Shown here in pieces: positions 11,301 through 21,195 of a stretch of 64,000 bases of DNA. Positions within the stretch are counted from its first letter, which is position 1; every line of letters starts with the position of its first letter. Both the position numbers and the translations under genes were made by a program. The stretch lies in contig JASAMV010007048.1 in NCBI GenBank assembly GCA_030248065.1, positions 1 to 64,000 on the forward strand, in the 5' to 3' direction. Source of the stretch: Rhynchonema sp. JSB1_4. Its lineage: Eukaryota; Nematoda; Chromadorea; Monhysterida; Xyalidae. The notes below the pieces were generated by a model. That model was not told where the DNA came from and made no database searches. It was given only the letters and a program-made list of their open reading frames with translations.

Positions 11301-13007
11301 GCGGGCCAGACCGGGCACACCTAACCCGGCCCGATTGACACCTCTGGTGCCGGTGTGTTTTTCGGTTCAGCCTAAAAAATCCCTCAGTTTTGGGCCGGGC
11401 TAAGCTTCCGACCAGAGGTCGCAATCGGGCCGGGTTTGGCCGGCCCGCCCCGGCCCGAGCCGCCAAATCTCCGGCCCGACTCGGTCCGAATTTTTGGCTC
11501 AGATTTTAACCCAATTTTTGTCACAATTTTTTCGATTTTTTTTAACCTATTTTTTTGGTTGAAAACAACGGTGTCGCAGGGGTAGGGGGTCCCCCTAGGT
11601 ACAACTAAGTAGCAGTGTTGGAGCTGGGGGGTTTGGGGGGGGGTAGCCCCCAGTACAGTAGGTATCCCCCTCGCCTTAGGTATCCCCCCGATGTTTGGCA
11701 TGGTATAGTAGGTATCCCCCGATTTTCACCCCGGAGTGGGGGTCCCCCCTCGGGTACGTCTGTTCCCCCTCCATGGTACGCCTGCCCCACATTTCCCCCT
11801 CCGGGTACGTCTGCTCCCCCAATTTTTACCTACAATAGGCAAATTTTGGCCTAAAATAGGCATTTTTAGGCATAAAATGAGTGATTTTCAGGTCAATGTC
11901 GTCAAAAATCGCCAAAAAACCTTTTTTATTGAGATTTTTTCCTAAAAGGGGCAAAAATGAGCCAAATTTTCGACCTCAAAAAATGACTTTTCTCCAAATT
12001 TGGGTCCTCCCCGGCTCCCCCCTTCCCCCCAGGTGGGTGCCCCAAAAGTGCCAATTTTTGACCAAAATGGCCAAAATTAGTGTAAAATCAGTGGTTTTCA
12101 CCTCAAACTGCTCAAACTACCCAAACTTCGCGCGCTACGCGCCCAAATACCATGTTTTCACACGATTCCACACATAACAAAAACATTAAAAATTTTCACC
12201 CCAAAACCAAACCCCCCCAAACCCTCCTTCGTACATAACCCCCCGGCAGTGCAGTTCCTGGGGGGAGGGGGTCCCCCCCCCCCCCCGGCCGGGCCGGGCC
12301 GACTTTTCGGAACGAAAAGGCCCGACATCATCGAATTTCAATAAAAAATCGTGATTTTTTAGGCCAAGTTTGCCAAAATTTCTCGCGATTCTGCAAATTA
12401 GTACCGACTTCCATGATTATCAGGTATTTCTAAACCAAAAAACAGTAATTTTTGCACCAAAAAATTGCTTCAAAATATCATCAGAAAAACTTTTTTCCAA
12501 GTCGGGCCAGGCCGGGCCGGACTTTCCGGCCCGAACTGTCGGGCCGGGCCGGGCCGAGCCGACCCCCGGACCTCGTCGGGCCGGGCCGGGCCGAGGTAAC
12601 CCGGCCCGATTTTCACCTCTGTACTGTACCAGCCGAGCTAGGGGGGGAAGAAAATATTTTAGGTCGCAATTTTGATGAAAATGCACTCTAAAACGCTAAT
12701 TTGGCACGTAGCGCGCGATTTTTCGCTTATTTGGAGTGAAAAATACCGATTTTATACCATTTTGATTGAGCCAAAAATAGCGAGGTCGGGACGGCCCGAT
12801 TGCGACCTCCGCCTCCGACAAAAAAAGTGAAATGCTTACTTTATTCGGCATGCTCACAAGAAAAGTCTGTCCACGCGCGTCTTCCACTTCGTGTAAATTG
12901 TTCCCTTTGCCGGACAGAACGCGGACAATCTGTTGAGAGCTTTCGGGAAGCACAAATTCATTGGACACTTCGTTTGCCACGTACTTCCTCTTTGTCGCGA
13001 CTGACAT
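8328..13007 (-). CDS. EIF1AD: EIF1AD-type S1-like (eIF1A-domain) protein
   Basis: Three exons: 13007-12840, 9139 to about 8964 (or 8958), and 8598-8328, about 204 residues. Exon 1 encodes ATKRKYV...QQIVRVLSGKGNNLHEVE and FLVSMPNK; exon 2 begins YRRTIWIKRGDFVICEPI and continues GDKVQAEIVHVLYPDNIRHI. This order and wording match the OB-fold of metazoan EIF1AD (family length about 165 residues). The last exon is a Glu/Asp/Ser-rich acidic tail (SESENDDETANDDEENPDSD), also typical of the family. The protein is an eIF1A-related RNA-binding factor; nuclear and ribosome-maturation roles are reported for relatives. The 3.7 kb first intron (9140-12839) is extreme for this window and carries most of its GC-rich repeats. 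The exon 2 donor is ambiguous between two GT sites 6 nt apart, both phase 2. Confidence 0.85.
8739..8868 (+). repeat. Dispersed repeat R1, copy 1
   Basis: About 130 bp containing GACCCAAATTCAG, AAAGTCAC and CTTCATAAAAA in order. The same series recurs at 28075-28207 and, inverted, at 11899-12012. This copy lies in the second intron of the EIF1AD gene. Confidence 0.6.
9360..9780. repeat. A/T-run inverted repeats around AACCG / CGGTT
   Basis: Clusters of AAAAAACCGTTTTTT and GAAAAAAAACGTTTTTTT words in both orientations make several short hairpins about 350 bp apart. The sequence lies inside EIF1AD intron 1. No open frame here is convincing. Confidence 0.4.
10215..10345. repeat. Minisatellite of GTACAGTAGGTA + C-run units
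   Basis: Four tandem units, each GGTACAGTAGGTA followed by a run of 5-15 C. A second array of related but decayed units is at about 11650-11840. Both are inside EIF1AD intron 1. Confidence 0.65.
10368..11000 (+). repeat. Dispersed repeat R2, copy 1 (split by the insertion)
   Basis: Sequence beginning TGCCAATTTTTGACCAAAAT and ending ATTAAAAATTTTCACCC matches 12049-12205 closely. In this copy the 460 bp element interrupts it. The duplication within one intron shows that the intron grew by repeat spread. Confidence 0.6.
10468..10927 (+). mobile_element. 460 bp retro-insertion with 12 bp target duplication
   Basis: The same 12-mer, ACACATAATAAA, ends at 10467 and restarts at 10928. Removing the insert restores a repeat that is intact at about 12042-12200. 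The insert begins AGGGCTCTATCGCC, has a small hairpin (CGAGA...TCTCG) near 10500, and ends GAGCAATAAACCAAACCA. It has no long open frame. A 12 bp duplication and an A-rich 3' end suggest target-primed insertion of a SINE or a 5'-truncated LINE; the family is unknown. Confidence 0.6.
10990..11480. repeat. GGGCCGGGCC-rich composite repeat, copy 1
   Basis: Dense GGCCCG/CGGGCC words alternate with AT-rich spacers. Related blocks are at 12270-12620 and 28365-28740. The spacing and the shared flanking phrases (CCCGATTTTCACCTCTG, CCCGATTGACACCTCTG) suggest a dispersed element rather than a simple satellite. Confidence 0.6.
11650..11840. repeat. Decayed GTACAGTAGGTATCCCCC minisatellite
   Basis: Second array of the 10215-10345 unit, with variants such as GGGTACGTCTGTTCCCCCT. 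It is part of the repeat load of EIF1AD intron 1. Confidence 0.55.
11899..12012 (-). repeat. Dispersed repeat R1, inverted copy
   Basis: Reverse complement of the 8739-8868 repeat: TTTTTTATTGAG, then TGACTTTTCTCC, then AATTTGGGTCCTCC. Confidence 0.55.
12049..12205 (+). repeat. Dispersed repeat R2, uninterrupted copy
   Basis: Matches 10368-10460 plus 10928-10960, so it records the empty insertion site of the retro-element. Confidence 0.6.
12270..12620. repeat. GGGCCGGGCC-rich composite repeat, copy 2
   Basis: Same word content as 10990-11480, with a run of about 14 C at its left edge. It lies inside EIF1AD intron 1. Confidence 0.55.
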
Positions 13008-13099
13008 CGTGACAACAAATGAGAGGTCGCTAAATTCTGCAATTGTCCTGTCGCTTTTTGCGCAAAGAGCGACAAAACGGCTTGAAAATACCGTAAAAA

Positions 13100-13460
13100 C
13101 CTAAATACAGCCCCCCCCGGGAAGAGACCCCCCCCCACCACACCCCCCCCCAAAAAAGGCCAAAAAAAACCCCCCCCCCGCTCCCCCCCCGCCCCGCCCC
13201 CCCCCCCCCCACCACCCCCCCTCCTCGTCTTTAAATCTCATAGTGTGTACAGTACACCTTCACTTTTTTTTTTTTCCTTACCACCCAATACACCCCCCAC
13301 TCCGCACAAACACAAACAAATGCTCGAAACACCAAACACCACCCCCACCCTCTTTTCGGGGTTTTGGGTGCTTCTTGCATATTTCCCGGATCCGGCTGGA
13401 GAAAAACGCGCCCCCCCCCACCCCCCCCCCCCAACCCCCCCCAAAGGAACTCCCCCCCTA
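13100..13460. repeat. C-homopolymer tract
   Basis: Repeated runs of 8-14 C broken by single bases, at about 13110-13220 and again at 13410-13460. It separates the EIF1AD start from the next plus-strand gene. Such tracts are prone to length error, so coordinates here are soft. I see no gene. Confidence 0.6.
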
Positions 13461-13647
13461 AGCAGAAGAGCTAAAGTAAATTTTTATTTTCGTTTTCGAT
13501 TTTCCAATTCCAACAGTTGGATTTTTTTCTCTGAGAAATTGAAGCGGAGGCTGCTCCCGAATTCTAATTCATGCGCCATTCCTGATTTTCACCGGCAGCT
13601 GATTCCTGATTGCCAATCCCAAACATTCCACTTCAACCACCATCATC

Positions 13648-14720
13648 ATGCCCAACCAACTCCAATCCAAGTTTCCCACCTCCCTCACCATCAACCTGAC
13701 GTTGCTTGGCTGTGTGCTCTACTGGTTCACCTACGTGGCCTACATTGCACCACAAACACATTACCAATCGAACATGCTTGACTGGGGATTCATGCTGGTT
13801 GGACACATTTTGGACAACTTTGATCATGTTTTAGAATGTTTATTAAATGCGCGCACATATTTGCACAGGCGTTGTTCTCATGCGCGTTGTTCTGGGACAA
13901 CCATTTCACTCTGGCGGCAGTGCCCGCGTGTGTCTACGGCGCCTATCGCTCGTTGGTCGAAATGATGCTCCACCTGACAGCGCTCTGGTGCGGACAAACC
14001 AGCCAAATCTGCACGCGCTATCTGTGCGTTTTTATCATTTTTTCTATCATGCTTCATTACGATGGCATGGTTACCTTATGTGTCGATGGGCATGATAACA
14101 AGCAGAGTGTAACACATAAGGATTCAGCATTGCTAAACGAGCATCAATTGTCTCATCACCATGATGTTTCACATTGTAGCGACTCGCCAACCAACAGCGA
14201 CTTCAAATGCGGTGTGCTGCAGTTGTGTGTCGTGTTGCACACATGTGTGACGGGTGTGCTCGGACTGATGTGCGCTGCGACGTTGTTCCTCGCACATTCA
14301 GAGTACAAGAATGAAAAACGATGCCGTTGGGCGGTGTTGGCTGAAATGATCAAGAAAGGTGGGAGCACCCATGATTGCGCACAGTTTTTGCGCAATCAAC
14401 TCACAACTTTGCAGTGGGCGTACCGCATTCTTGTTATCATGACCATTCGTGATTTGGATGTTGACTGACCAACAGATCATAATCTGTGTTGTGCAATGCA
14501 TAATGGACACCCTTACAGCCTGGCAGTGCAACAGGTGTTTGTCACGTGGATGACCATGTATAAGCCTAACCGCAAAAAAGACAGCGAGTTCCGAGCAAGG
14601 AAACAATACTTTTCAGACAAACAAAATCGCGACAGCACGAACCCAATCGTGCCTGAAACATCATCGAGCCAGGCTGTGGCACCACCACCCTATGAACTCA
14701 CCGAAATACAACACATCTAA
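13648..14720 (+). CDS. Multipass membrane protein with C-terminal PPPY motif
   Basis: Exons 13648-13827, 13869-14432 and 14535-14720 join in phase 0 to 309 residues; the first intron is only 41 bp. Hydrophobic segments are LTLLGCVLYWFTYVAYIA, ALFSCALF...LAAVPACVYGAY, YLCVFIIFSIMLHY and LCVVLHTCVTGVLGLMCAAT; a fifth is created by the last splice (WAYRILVFVTWMTMY). A His/Ser-rich hydrophilic loop separates the third and fourth. The tail is basic, then Ser/Asn-rich, and ends VAPPPYELTEIQHI, where PPPY is a WW-domain (NEDD4-type ligase) ligand. The overall shape, four or five helices and a cytosolic tail, does not match a family I can name with confidence. GATGTTTCA motifs fall in its loop and tail codons (14164 and 14655). 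Confidence 0.65.
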
Positions 14721-15137
14721 GAAGGCAAAATGAAACGAATACTCTGACAAGATAACAAAATTGATTTCGTGCTTTGCCCGGCCTCAATTTGATCACAAAA
14801 CAACCATAGTAAATGTTCAGTCTTACTGAAGAGATATTTTCTGAAGAGGATCACAATTTAACTAAAAAATGGCATGTCGCATTGGCTTCAAAACAAACTG
14901 CAAACACAAATGCCAGATCAAATTCTACCTGTGCCTACGGCTTGATTCAAAATAAAACTACCACGCACGTTGAAAACAGTTTCTGGTTCTTCACGACGTT
15001 GCGACGACACAGCATTGAAAATTGAGTTGTGCTCACCTTGATGCACCAGTCATTTGCTTTCAATTGTTTCCCATAGACCACACAGGATTTCCCTTGGCTC
15101 CATTTCCATTTCCCCAATCCTATCATCCCCAGTCATC
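14721..15137. other. Intergenic, promoter region of the MSP-domain gene
   Basis: AT-rich to 15000, then a pyrimidine-rich stretch (CCATTTCCATTTCCCC) directly before the next ATG. No gene, repeat or RNA is seen. Confidence 0.4.
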
Positions 15138-16005
15138 ATGGCACAATCAGTGTATCTCGGTGATCAGAACGTTCCTGCGGGCGGCGGCACGACGTCGACG
15201 TACATTCCAAATCAATCGTGTTGGTGTTTGACTGATTTTGCAGTCGGTTATCGCATTCTCTGCGCACACCAACATGCGTGAGAACAGCGCAGATGAACAA
15301 CGGTGATTCAATTTTTGCAGCTGGCGGCATTGTGCAGCAACGGGTCAGTTTCTTCGAGGGTCTTGGCGGTGGCGCGCCTCCTCCGCCGTCCGGTGGACCA
15401 CAGACAGGTACTTTTAACACTAATATTTTTTGCAGAAAATGATTTTTTGTTGATAATTGATTTTCAGCCATGCCCCCGAGCCCATCAGCTCCCGAGCCAT
15501 GCAACGTTGTTGTCAACATCCAATCACTGCAGATGATGGCTGGTGGCGGAGAGACAATGTTCACTGTCATCAATCATGGACCGGGCAGGGTACAAGACAG
15601 GTGATGTTTCACCACAATAGAGTAATTGCCTTGATGATTCAGGCAGCCGTCAAGATCCTGTGCTCCAACAACAACAATTATCGAGTGAATCCGGTATACG
15701 ATGTGATCAACGCAAATGCTCAATCCAACTTCCAAGTGATTCGCTTGGTGAGTCAGTCATGTGTTAGCTCCCTGATTCATAAATGAAAGCCGTACTTTTC
15801 GTTAACAGCCCGGCTACGCACAACAGGACTTCCTGATCGTTCAATCAATGCCGGCCGGTGATTCAACCAATGCTCGAGTGAGTAATTTTGATTGACACCA
15901 ATCGATAAAATGTTTCACATCCTCGGTTGTTGTTTTCCACAGGCTGTGTTCGCGAGCGGGCAGCAGCCCTCGCTGCAGCAGAACATCACAATTCAAGCCA
16001 TGTGA
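15138..16005 (+). CDS. MSP-domain protein, sperm-specific (SSP-like) family
   Basis: Exons: 15138 to an unresolved donor near 15210, then 15321-15407, 15468-15589, 15643-15747, 15809-15877 and 15943-16005; all later joins keep frame. The start, MAQSVYLGDQNVPAGG, is close to the usual MAQSV..GD start of nematode major sperm proteins. A Gly/Pro-rich linker follows, then an immunoglobulin-like MSP fold: VVNIQSL...GGGETMFTVINHG, AVKILCSNNNNYRVNPVYDV, QSNFQVIRL and QDFLIVQSM. The middle motif is the hallmark of the nematode SSP class. MSP-domain proteins of sperm act in amoeboid motility and signalling. Presence of this family is the best evidence that the DNA is nematode. The intron at 15590-15642 carries GTGATGTTTCAC; the intron at 15878-15942 has a near match. 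The first donor is open: several phase-1 GT sites are possible. Confidence 0.8.
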
Positions 16006-16090
16006 ACAACAAAAATGAAAATGAAGAGAAATGTGTGCAACTATACATACATGACATAAGCAATTGGGACAAAAGAAAACAAAGCATTGG

Positions 16091-16369
16091 TATTGGTCGC
16101 ACAATGACTTTATAAGAATTGGTCAACTTTTTTTCCTGAATCGTAAAGAGGGAAAGTGACGGGGCAATGACGTTGCGTTGCGTGATCGCACACAAAACAT
16201 GTAGTAAAGAGAATGTTTCAGACCTGCGGCAACGTGGTTGATCTGCTAGATTACTTTCAGCTGAAAATGTTTTGTGAGAATCACAAATAGCACAGTAGTT
16301 AAGAGTGATTGAACGTGAAAATCAGGATTGATTTTGATGAATTCTTATATGGTCATTGTGCGACCAATA
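16091..16369. mobile_element. TA-flanked MITE, full-length copy A
   Basis: Terminal inverted repeat TTGGTCGCACAATGA at both ends, flanked by TA, 279 bp, with no coding. Internally deleted relatives are at 29622-29718 and 37135-37388, and a one-ended piece is at 57189. The TA duplication suggests mobilisation by a Tc1/mariner-type transposase. Confidence 0.75.
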
Positions 16370-16732
16370 TCTAGCTGCAGTATTGGTGGACTTGCTGGTC
16401 ACTCAACCGCTTGTGTGTGACTTGTAGCATCCCTTCATGAGCCATGACCAATATTGTATGAATGGTAGACACAGGAATTTACTCGTCATCGAAACTTCAA
16501 CCAAGTAATGAAAGTGACAAATGAGAGATACTGAATTACTGATGATGTTCACCAAACGTGCCCAATAAAACAGCACTGACCGATGGAGATCAGGTTTCCT
16601 GACATGAAGCATGTATTTGTCATGCATGGAGCATTGCGACCCGACTGAACATTCCAGATTATATCCAAGAGAAAAACCAAAACACAATCAAGAATTAATG
16701 TTCACAGCCTGCACAGTATAAGAAAAAGTAAT
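16370..16732. other. Intergenic between the MITE and ZF1
   Basis: AT-rich sequence with no supported gene. It should contain the 3' UTR of ZF1. Confidence 0.35.
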
Positions 16733-17819
16733 TCAAACAACGGTGTTGTCCAAAATATGCTTTCGTTCGTGTCTGCGCATGTGACTGTGATCGGCAAACC
16801 CTTGTGCGCACACGCTGCACTTGTACGGTCTCTCGTTGGTGTGTTTGCTGCGCACATGACGGCGATAGTTGACGGCCAGATTGAATGCATGACCACAACA
16901 ATGGTAGGACACCGAACCATCCAGTGGTGAGACTCGACGCGCTGACACCAGGCTGTAATCTGTGACAACTGATGTGACCGGCTTTGCCACCTTGGACTTG
17001 GTGGACGACGACACCAGTGCGTGTTTGAATCGCGTTGCACTGGCAGTTGTTGACGCACGTTGTTTTCGTTTGTTGGGCGCTTTCGATTGATGTGGAGATG
17101 ATGTGCCAGGCGCATGATGTGACAAAGTGTTGGCCAGTCGGTCATGGTCTGGGAAATCGACACCAGAAGAGGGCTGCTCCGGTTGCACGGGCATCGTCAA
17201 TAAAGGCTCGTCAAGAACCAACTCTTCTTCATCTTTCACGATTGAAGATTCTCTTGCGGGCTCAGTTACGACGGTGTGTAAGTCCGCGACTGGCGCTGGT
17301 TGCAGCAAGCCGCCTTGATCGAACAGGGTGGAATGACCGCTCGACCAGACAGAGACGGCAGTGTGTGGTGGCGGCGATAGTGCTTGATGTTGCACTGCTG
17401 CCTGTTGGATCTGCTGCAAATATGCACGTTGTGACTGACTGGTGCATCATCATCATGAAAAGAAAGCAGCTGCGTGATTAGACAATCACCTGATTATCAC
17501 TTGATTGATCGAGCCGATTTGCGACCACGAACATCAAACTATCGACCTTCCATTGATGTTCATCGATAACCTGATCGATTTGGCTCATTTCGGTCATGAA
17601 CGATGAAACAAACGTGTTGAATGTCTTCTTAGCGGTTGACTGCTCGCGACGCAAATGGTGGATGCCTGCAAAACCAATGCAGAAGTTCGAGGACGGTAAT
17701 TCTTGCATCTAACCTGGTCAATACAACTGGTATTATACAACTAAAAACACAGGATTTATCTCACTTGAGCTGATCTCTTTCACAGCAGCATAAATCTCGG
17801 CGTCAACATGCGGTGCCAT
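16733..17819 (-). CDS. ZF1: three-exon zinc-finger protein, end of the array
   Basis: Exons 17819-17765, 17665-17490 and 17413-16733; 303 residues. This is the family layout. Exon 1 encodes MAP...EIYAAVKEISS. Exon 2 encodes about 58 residues with a strong predicted amphipathic helix (QIDQVIDEHQWKVDSLMF). Exon 3 encodes an acidic linker with W-S, DQGG, VKDEE and DFPDHD motifs, a basic segment, then the finger block. Finger 1 is VSYHCCGHAFN...YRRHVRSKH, with adjacent cysteines instead of C-x2-C. Finger 2 is canonical (CSVCAQGFADHSHMRRHERKH) after a TNERPYK linker. A sequence-specific DNA-binding role is inferred from finger 2; exon 2 may dimerise. This is the last gene downstream on the minus strand. 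Confidence 0.85.
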
Positions 17820-18158
17820 CGTTGTTATGTCGACTATAGCAGCACGGTTCTTTGGTATGTAGGTACGCGATTCTGCAGAAAATTTTATGTAATCAAATTA
17901 CTCTATTACTCTACGTGATGACGAAGCAAGTAGCCAGTTCTGAGCAGCTGGTGCGTTGAATACCGTCAAACTTCAAAACGACAATAAGGTACATATGAAC
18001 ATTTTCCGCATTTTTATCCACAAGCAAGACCAAGTCAAACAAAAATACCTACCTAGGAAAACAAAAGTACACACGAAGAATATGCATGAGATCATAAAAG
18101 CAACAACTACAGTACAGTGTTAATCAAGTAAAGCATCATCAGAGAGCACCAACATCAA
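17820..18158. other. Spacer between ZF1 and ZF2
   Basis: 340 bp AT-rich sequence; should hold the ZF1 promoter and ZF2 3' UTR. No class A-C block is clear here. Confidence 0.3.
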
Positions 18159-19067
18159 TCAATCATTCCGTTTGTGCCTGCGTTCGTGTCTGCGCATGTT
18201 TCCGTGATCGGCAAAGGCCAGTTGACAGTAGCCGCATTCGAACGGTTTGTTGAACGTGTGCTTGAAACGGACATGCCGATAGTAACTGGTTGGTTGGTTG
18301 AACTCATGACCACAACACTCATACGTCACTTTGCCATCGTTCGACACGCGACGTGCCTTCGACAGAGCATAGGCGTCGGGGAATTTCGGCACCAAATCTT
18401 GTGTCTTGGCAAGGGTTTTTTTCGCATCGCTTCCACTGATTTCGTGGGTCGGTTTCTGGGACGCCTCGGCTTCTTCAACGATGCGACTTCTTGATGCAGA
18501 TCATCGAGCGTGGCCTTCTCAGACTGCATCAGTCCCTCAAACACGAAATCTGCCTGCTCTTGTTTGATCGCAATCGTCGCCTCATCTTCGACCTGTTCAA
18601 TTGCAGAGCTGCACTGCTCGTCCAAGATGAGCGCTGGTTCGTGGAGCTCGCCTTGATCAGACAGGGACGATTGGTTCATTGAGACGTCGGGCATCGTTGA
18701 CCTTGAAGTGGTGTGATCCTGAAAATTCATGGCGCATGAAACCTCAAGCTCGGTCTGTCCAGCAGAGACCAGAAAACAGAACTTGTGATGTTTCACTGGT
18801 GACAGCGATTATGAGATTATCGATTTTCCATTGATGCTCATCGATGGACCGATCGATCTGATTCATTTGCGACACAAACGTCGACACGAAATTGTCGAAC
18901 GTTTTCATGGCGGCCGATTGTTCACGACGTAGAAGTTGGAGACCTGCATGACCGGCTTCACATTTTGCATTTAGACACGAGGCAACAAAGTACACGGTAT
19001 TCTCACTCGTGCTAATCTCCTTCATCGCAGTCCGGACATCAGTGCCAGACTTGGCTTTGGGTGCCAT
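18159..19067 (-). CDS. ZF2: zinc-finger paralogue with an apparent frameshift
   Basis: Exons 19067-19007, 18943-18783 and 18718-18159. Exon 3 starts in frame with the family linker (NQSSLSDQGELHEPAL, IAIKQEQ), but the finger block (ARRVSNDGKVTYECCGHEF, CGYCQLAFADHGNMRRHERRH) is in another frame. The switch falls at a run of seven T (A on the coding strand) at 18416-18422, so either a sequencing indel or a real inactivation. Finger linker is TFNKPFE rather than TGERPF. GTGATGTTTCAC overlaps the end of exon 2 at 18786-18797. Confidence 0.6.
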
Positions 19068-19382
19068 GGCGTGCGCTGGTATACTGATTAACACGTTTGA
19101 TCGTTTGAAGTTGATAAGGAAAACTTTGGAAAACGAATCAAGCGATAAACTGCACGTTGAGCAGCTTTGTAGAGTCAACAATAGACTAAACTAATCAAAC
19201 ACTAAGACAAGCACAATCAATTTATTCAAGTGAAGCCAACGCTTTTAAGGAAATGCAATGGTCATAATAAATCAAAAACAGGACAGGAATAATGATGAAC
19301 GACAGGAATAATGATGAACAAACATGTGTTATGCGGTCTCTATAGAACATAAGCAATCAAATCATATATCCAAAACTCCAGA

Positions 19383-20512
19383 TCATTTGTCATGTATGCG
19401 TTCGTGTCTGTGCAAACTGCCAACGTCGGCGAACGTCTTCGCGCACATCTCACATTTGAACGGTCGTTCGCCGGTGTGTATGCGTCTCATGTGACGTCGA
19501 TAGCTGTACGACTGTTCGAACGCAAATCCACAGCAATGATAGGTCACCTTGCCGTCATGCGAAACGCGACGCGCTGCTTTCACGCCGTACTTGTCGTGTT
19601 TGAGTGCGGCCAGCGCAGCCTTCTCGGCCGCGTGCTGTGCCTTGACGTGTCGACTGTGACTGGATGGCGCTTGGAACACTCGACCACAACACTGGTACGT
19701 CACTTTGCCATCGGCCGACACGCGACGTGCTGAGGCCAGAGTGAATTTGGGTGCTGGTTGGGGGGCGGCGGCAGGGGAAGGTCGGGGGGAAGTGGGACGT
19801 TTCGCACTCATTTTCGCATGACGCGGCTTTGATTTCCGAGCTGAGAACGCACGCTTGTCGCGATTACTTGATGGACCGGGTACATCCAACATGTCAATCA
19901 ATGGGTCCTGGTCGGACACCGGAACGTCGATCGAAGAATCGTTTGCCGTCCCCAGCAGCATTTGGTCATCGAACTCCAGCTGTTCCTGTTTCATCACGGC
20001 GGATTCATTACGATCGGATTGGTACGAATCTGTGAAGGGATCAAACTCGATGTCGCCTTGTTCAAACACGGGTGGCTGATGGGTTGACCGAGCGGAGACG
20101 GGCAGTTCAGATAAAGCCAATAGCTGCCGTTGTTGCGGTGTTCCTGATCGTTTCTGCAACGCAATGGACTATTGTTCTGCTGAAACATCAAGAAAGTAAA
20201 CAGTTATGTACAAACCCGCTGTTCACTCGGCTCCACACGATTTTGACCAGTGACCACGAACATCAAACTGTCGATCTTCCATTGATGTTCATCAATAACC
20301 TGATCGATTTCGCTCATTTGCATCATGAACGTGGACACAAAACTGGAGAATGTCTTCTTGGCTGTAGACTGCTCGCGACGCAGATGTTGCAGACCTAGAA
20401 CTTCAAAAATTAGCCATTTATCAGGTCTAATCGAAAAGCGAATATGCTCACTTGCACTAATTTCTTTGACTGCAGCACAGACATCGGCATCATGATCGAA
20501 GTGAGGCGCCAT
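19383..20512 (-). CDS. ZF3: paralogue with two CC fingers plus one C2H2
   Basis: Exons 20512-20452, 20394-20216 and 20153-19383; 336 residues. The unit ARRVSxDGKVTYxCCG occurs twice (QCCGRVFQ...HVKAQH and HCCGFAFE...HMRRIH), separated by an Ala/Lys-rich spacer. A canonical finger CEMCAKTFADVGSLHRHERIH follows. The linker has MKQEQLEF and PVSDQDP. Shares this three-finger form with ZF4 and ZF5, its upstream neighbours. TGAAACATC lies in intron 2 at 20182. Confidence 0.85.
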
Positions 20513-20756
20513 GTTCAAAATTAACGCTGTGCAAAACTGCTGACCTGATGGAAATGCAAGATGATTTCAAACTTTATTCACGCGCATTGACAAATTGCAA
20601 AGGTATGTAAGCTGCAGTCAACAACAGCTTTGATTGAGTATAACAATCATTTTGTGAACATGCACGAGCCAATGTGACTGAAATCATTTTATTACCAACA
20701 AGAAAACATAACCAACCGAGCACACAATAATAATATGTCGCAGTCCAATAAGTTAT

Positions 20757-21000
20757 GTACAAACTGAGGCGATCACACTTCGGTCGTTCATCGGTGTGTT
20801 TACGTCGTTGACGTCTCGTTTTAGGACGATGTTCTTCGAAAACGCAAACCCACAGCCACAACAATTAAATGTGACTCTGCCGTCGGCTGACACGTGACGC
20901 GCTGCCTTGATACCTCGGGATTGTGCTCGGAGGACAAAGCTGCCAGCTCGACCGAGTGATGAAGTGTTGATTGAAACACAATCAGCTTCTAATCCGCCAC
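20757..21000 (-). pseudogene. Orphan finger-exon remnant between ZF3 and ZF4
   Basis: Only the segment around GIKAARHVSADGRVTFNCCG survives, most like the second CC finger of ZF4 (GIKTARHVSADGKVTFNCCG). It is followed by a duplicated Cys-Gly, a broken His pattern and a stop where the canonical finger should be. No exon 1 or exon 2 is nearby. A truncated duplicate. Confidence 0.7.
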
Positions 21001-21195
21001 TACGCAACGATGAACAAATTATTGTATGTATTCAATGACGCAATACCAATAACTAACCTACAGTACATTGCACGACAAGTTTCTGCAATGACAAAACGAG
21101 ATAACCAATGGAGACGATCAGAACACAGGGAGGACCGAATCAAACACATCTGAGACCACAACAACAACACGAAACAATTTCTACTGCCCCCTTTG

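Noticed and set aside
12420..12691. Open frames through the GGGCCGGGCC repeats
   Set aside because: Their Pro/Gly/Arg/Ala content simply reflects repeat composition, on both strands and in several frames.
13231..13461. Pro-rich or Gly-rich open frames in the C-tract
   Set aside because: Product of poly-C; no codon bias or splice support.
17820..17900. SL trans-splice acceptors before ZF start codons
   Set aside because: No consistent TTTCAG directly upstream of the ATGs; cannot be supported from sequence alone.
16733..18796. Long plus-strand open frames opposite the ZF exons
   Set aside because: Shadows of the minus-strand coding exons; the conserved motifs are all in the minus frames.
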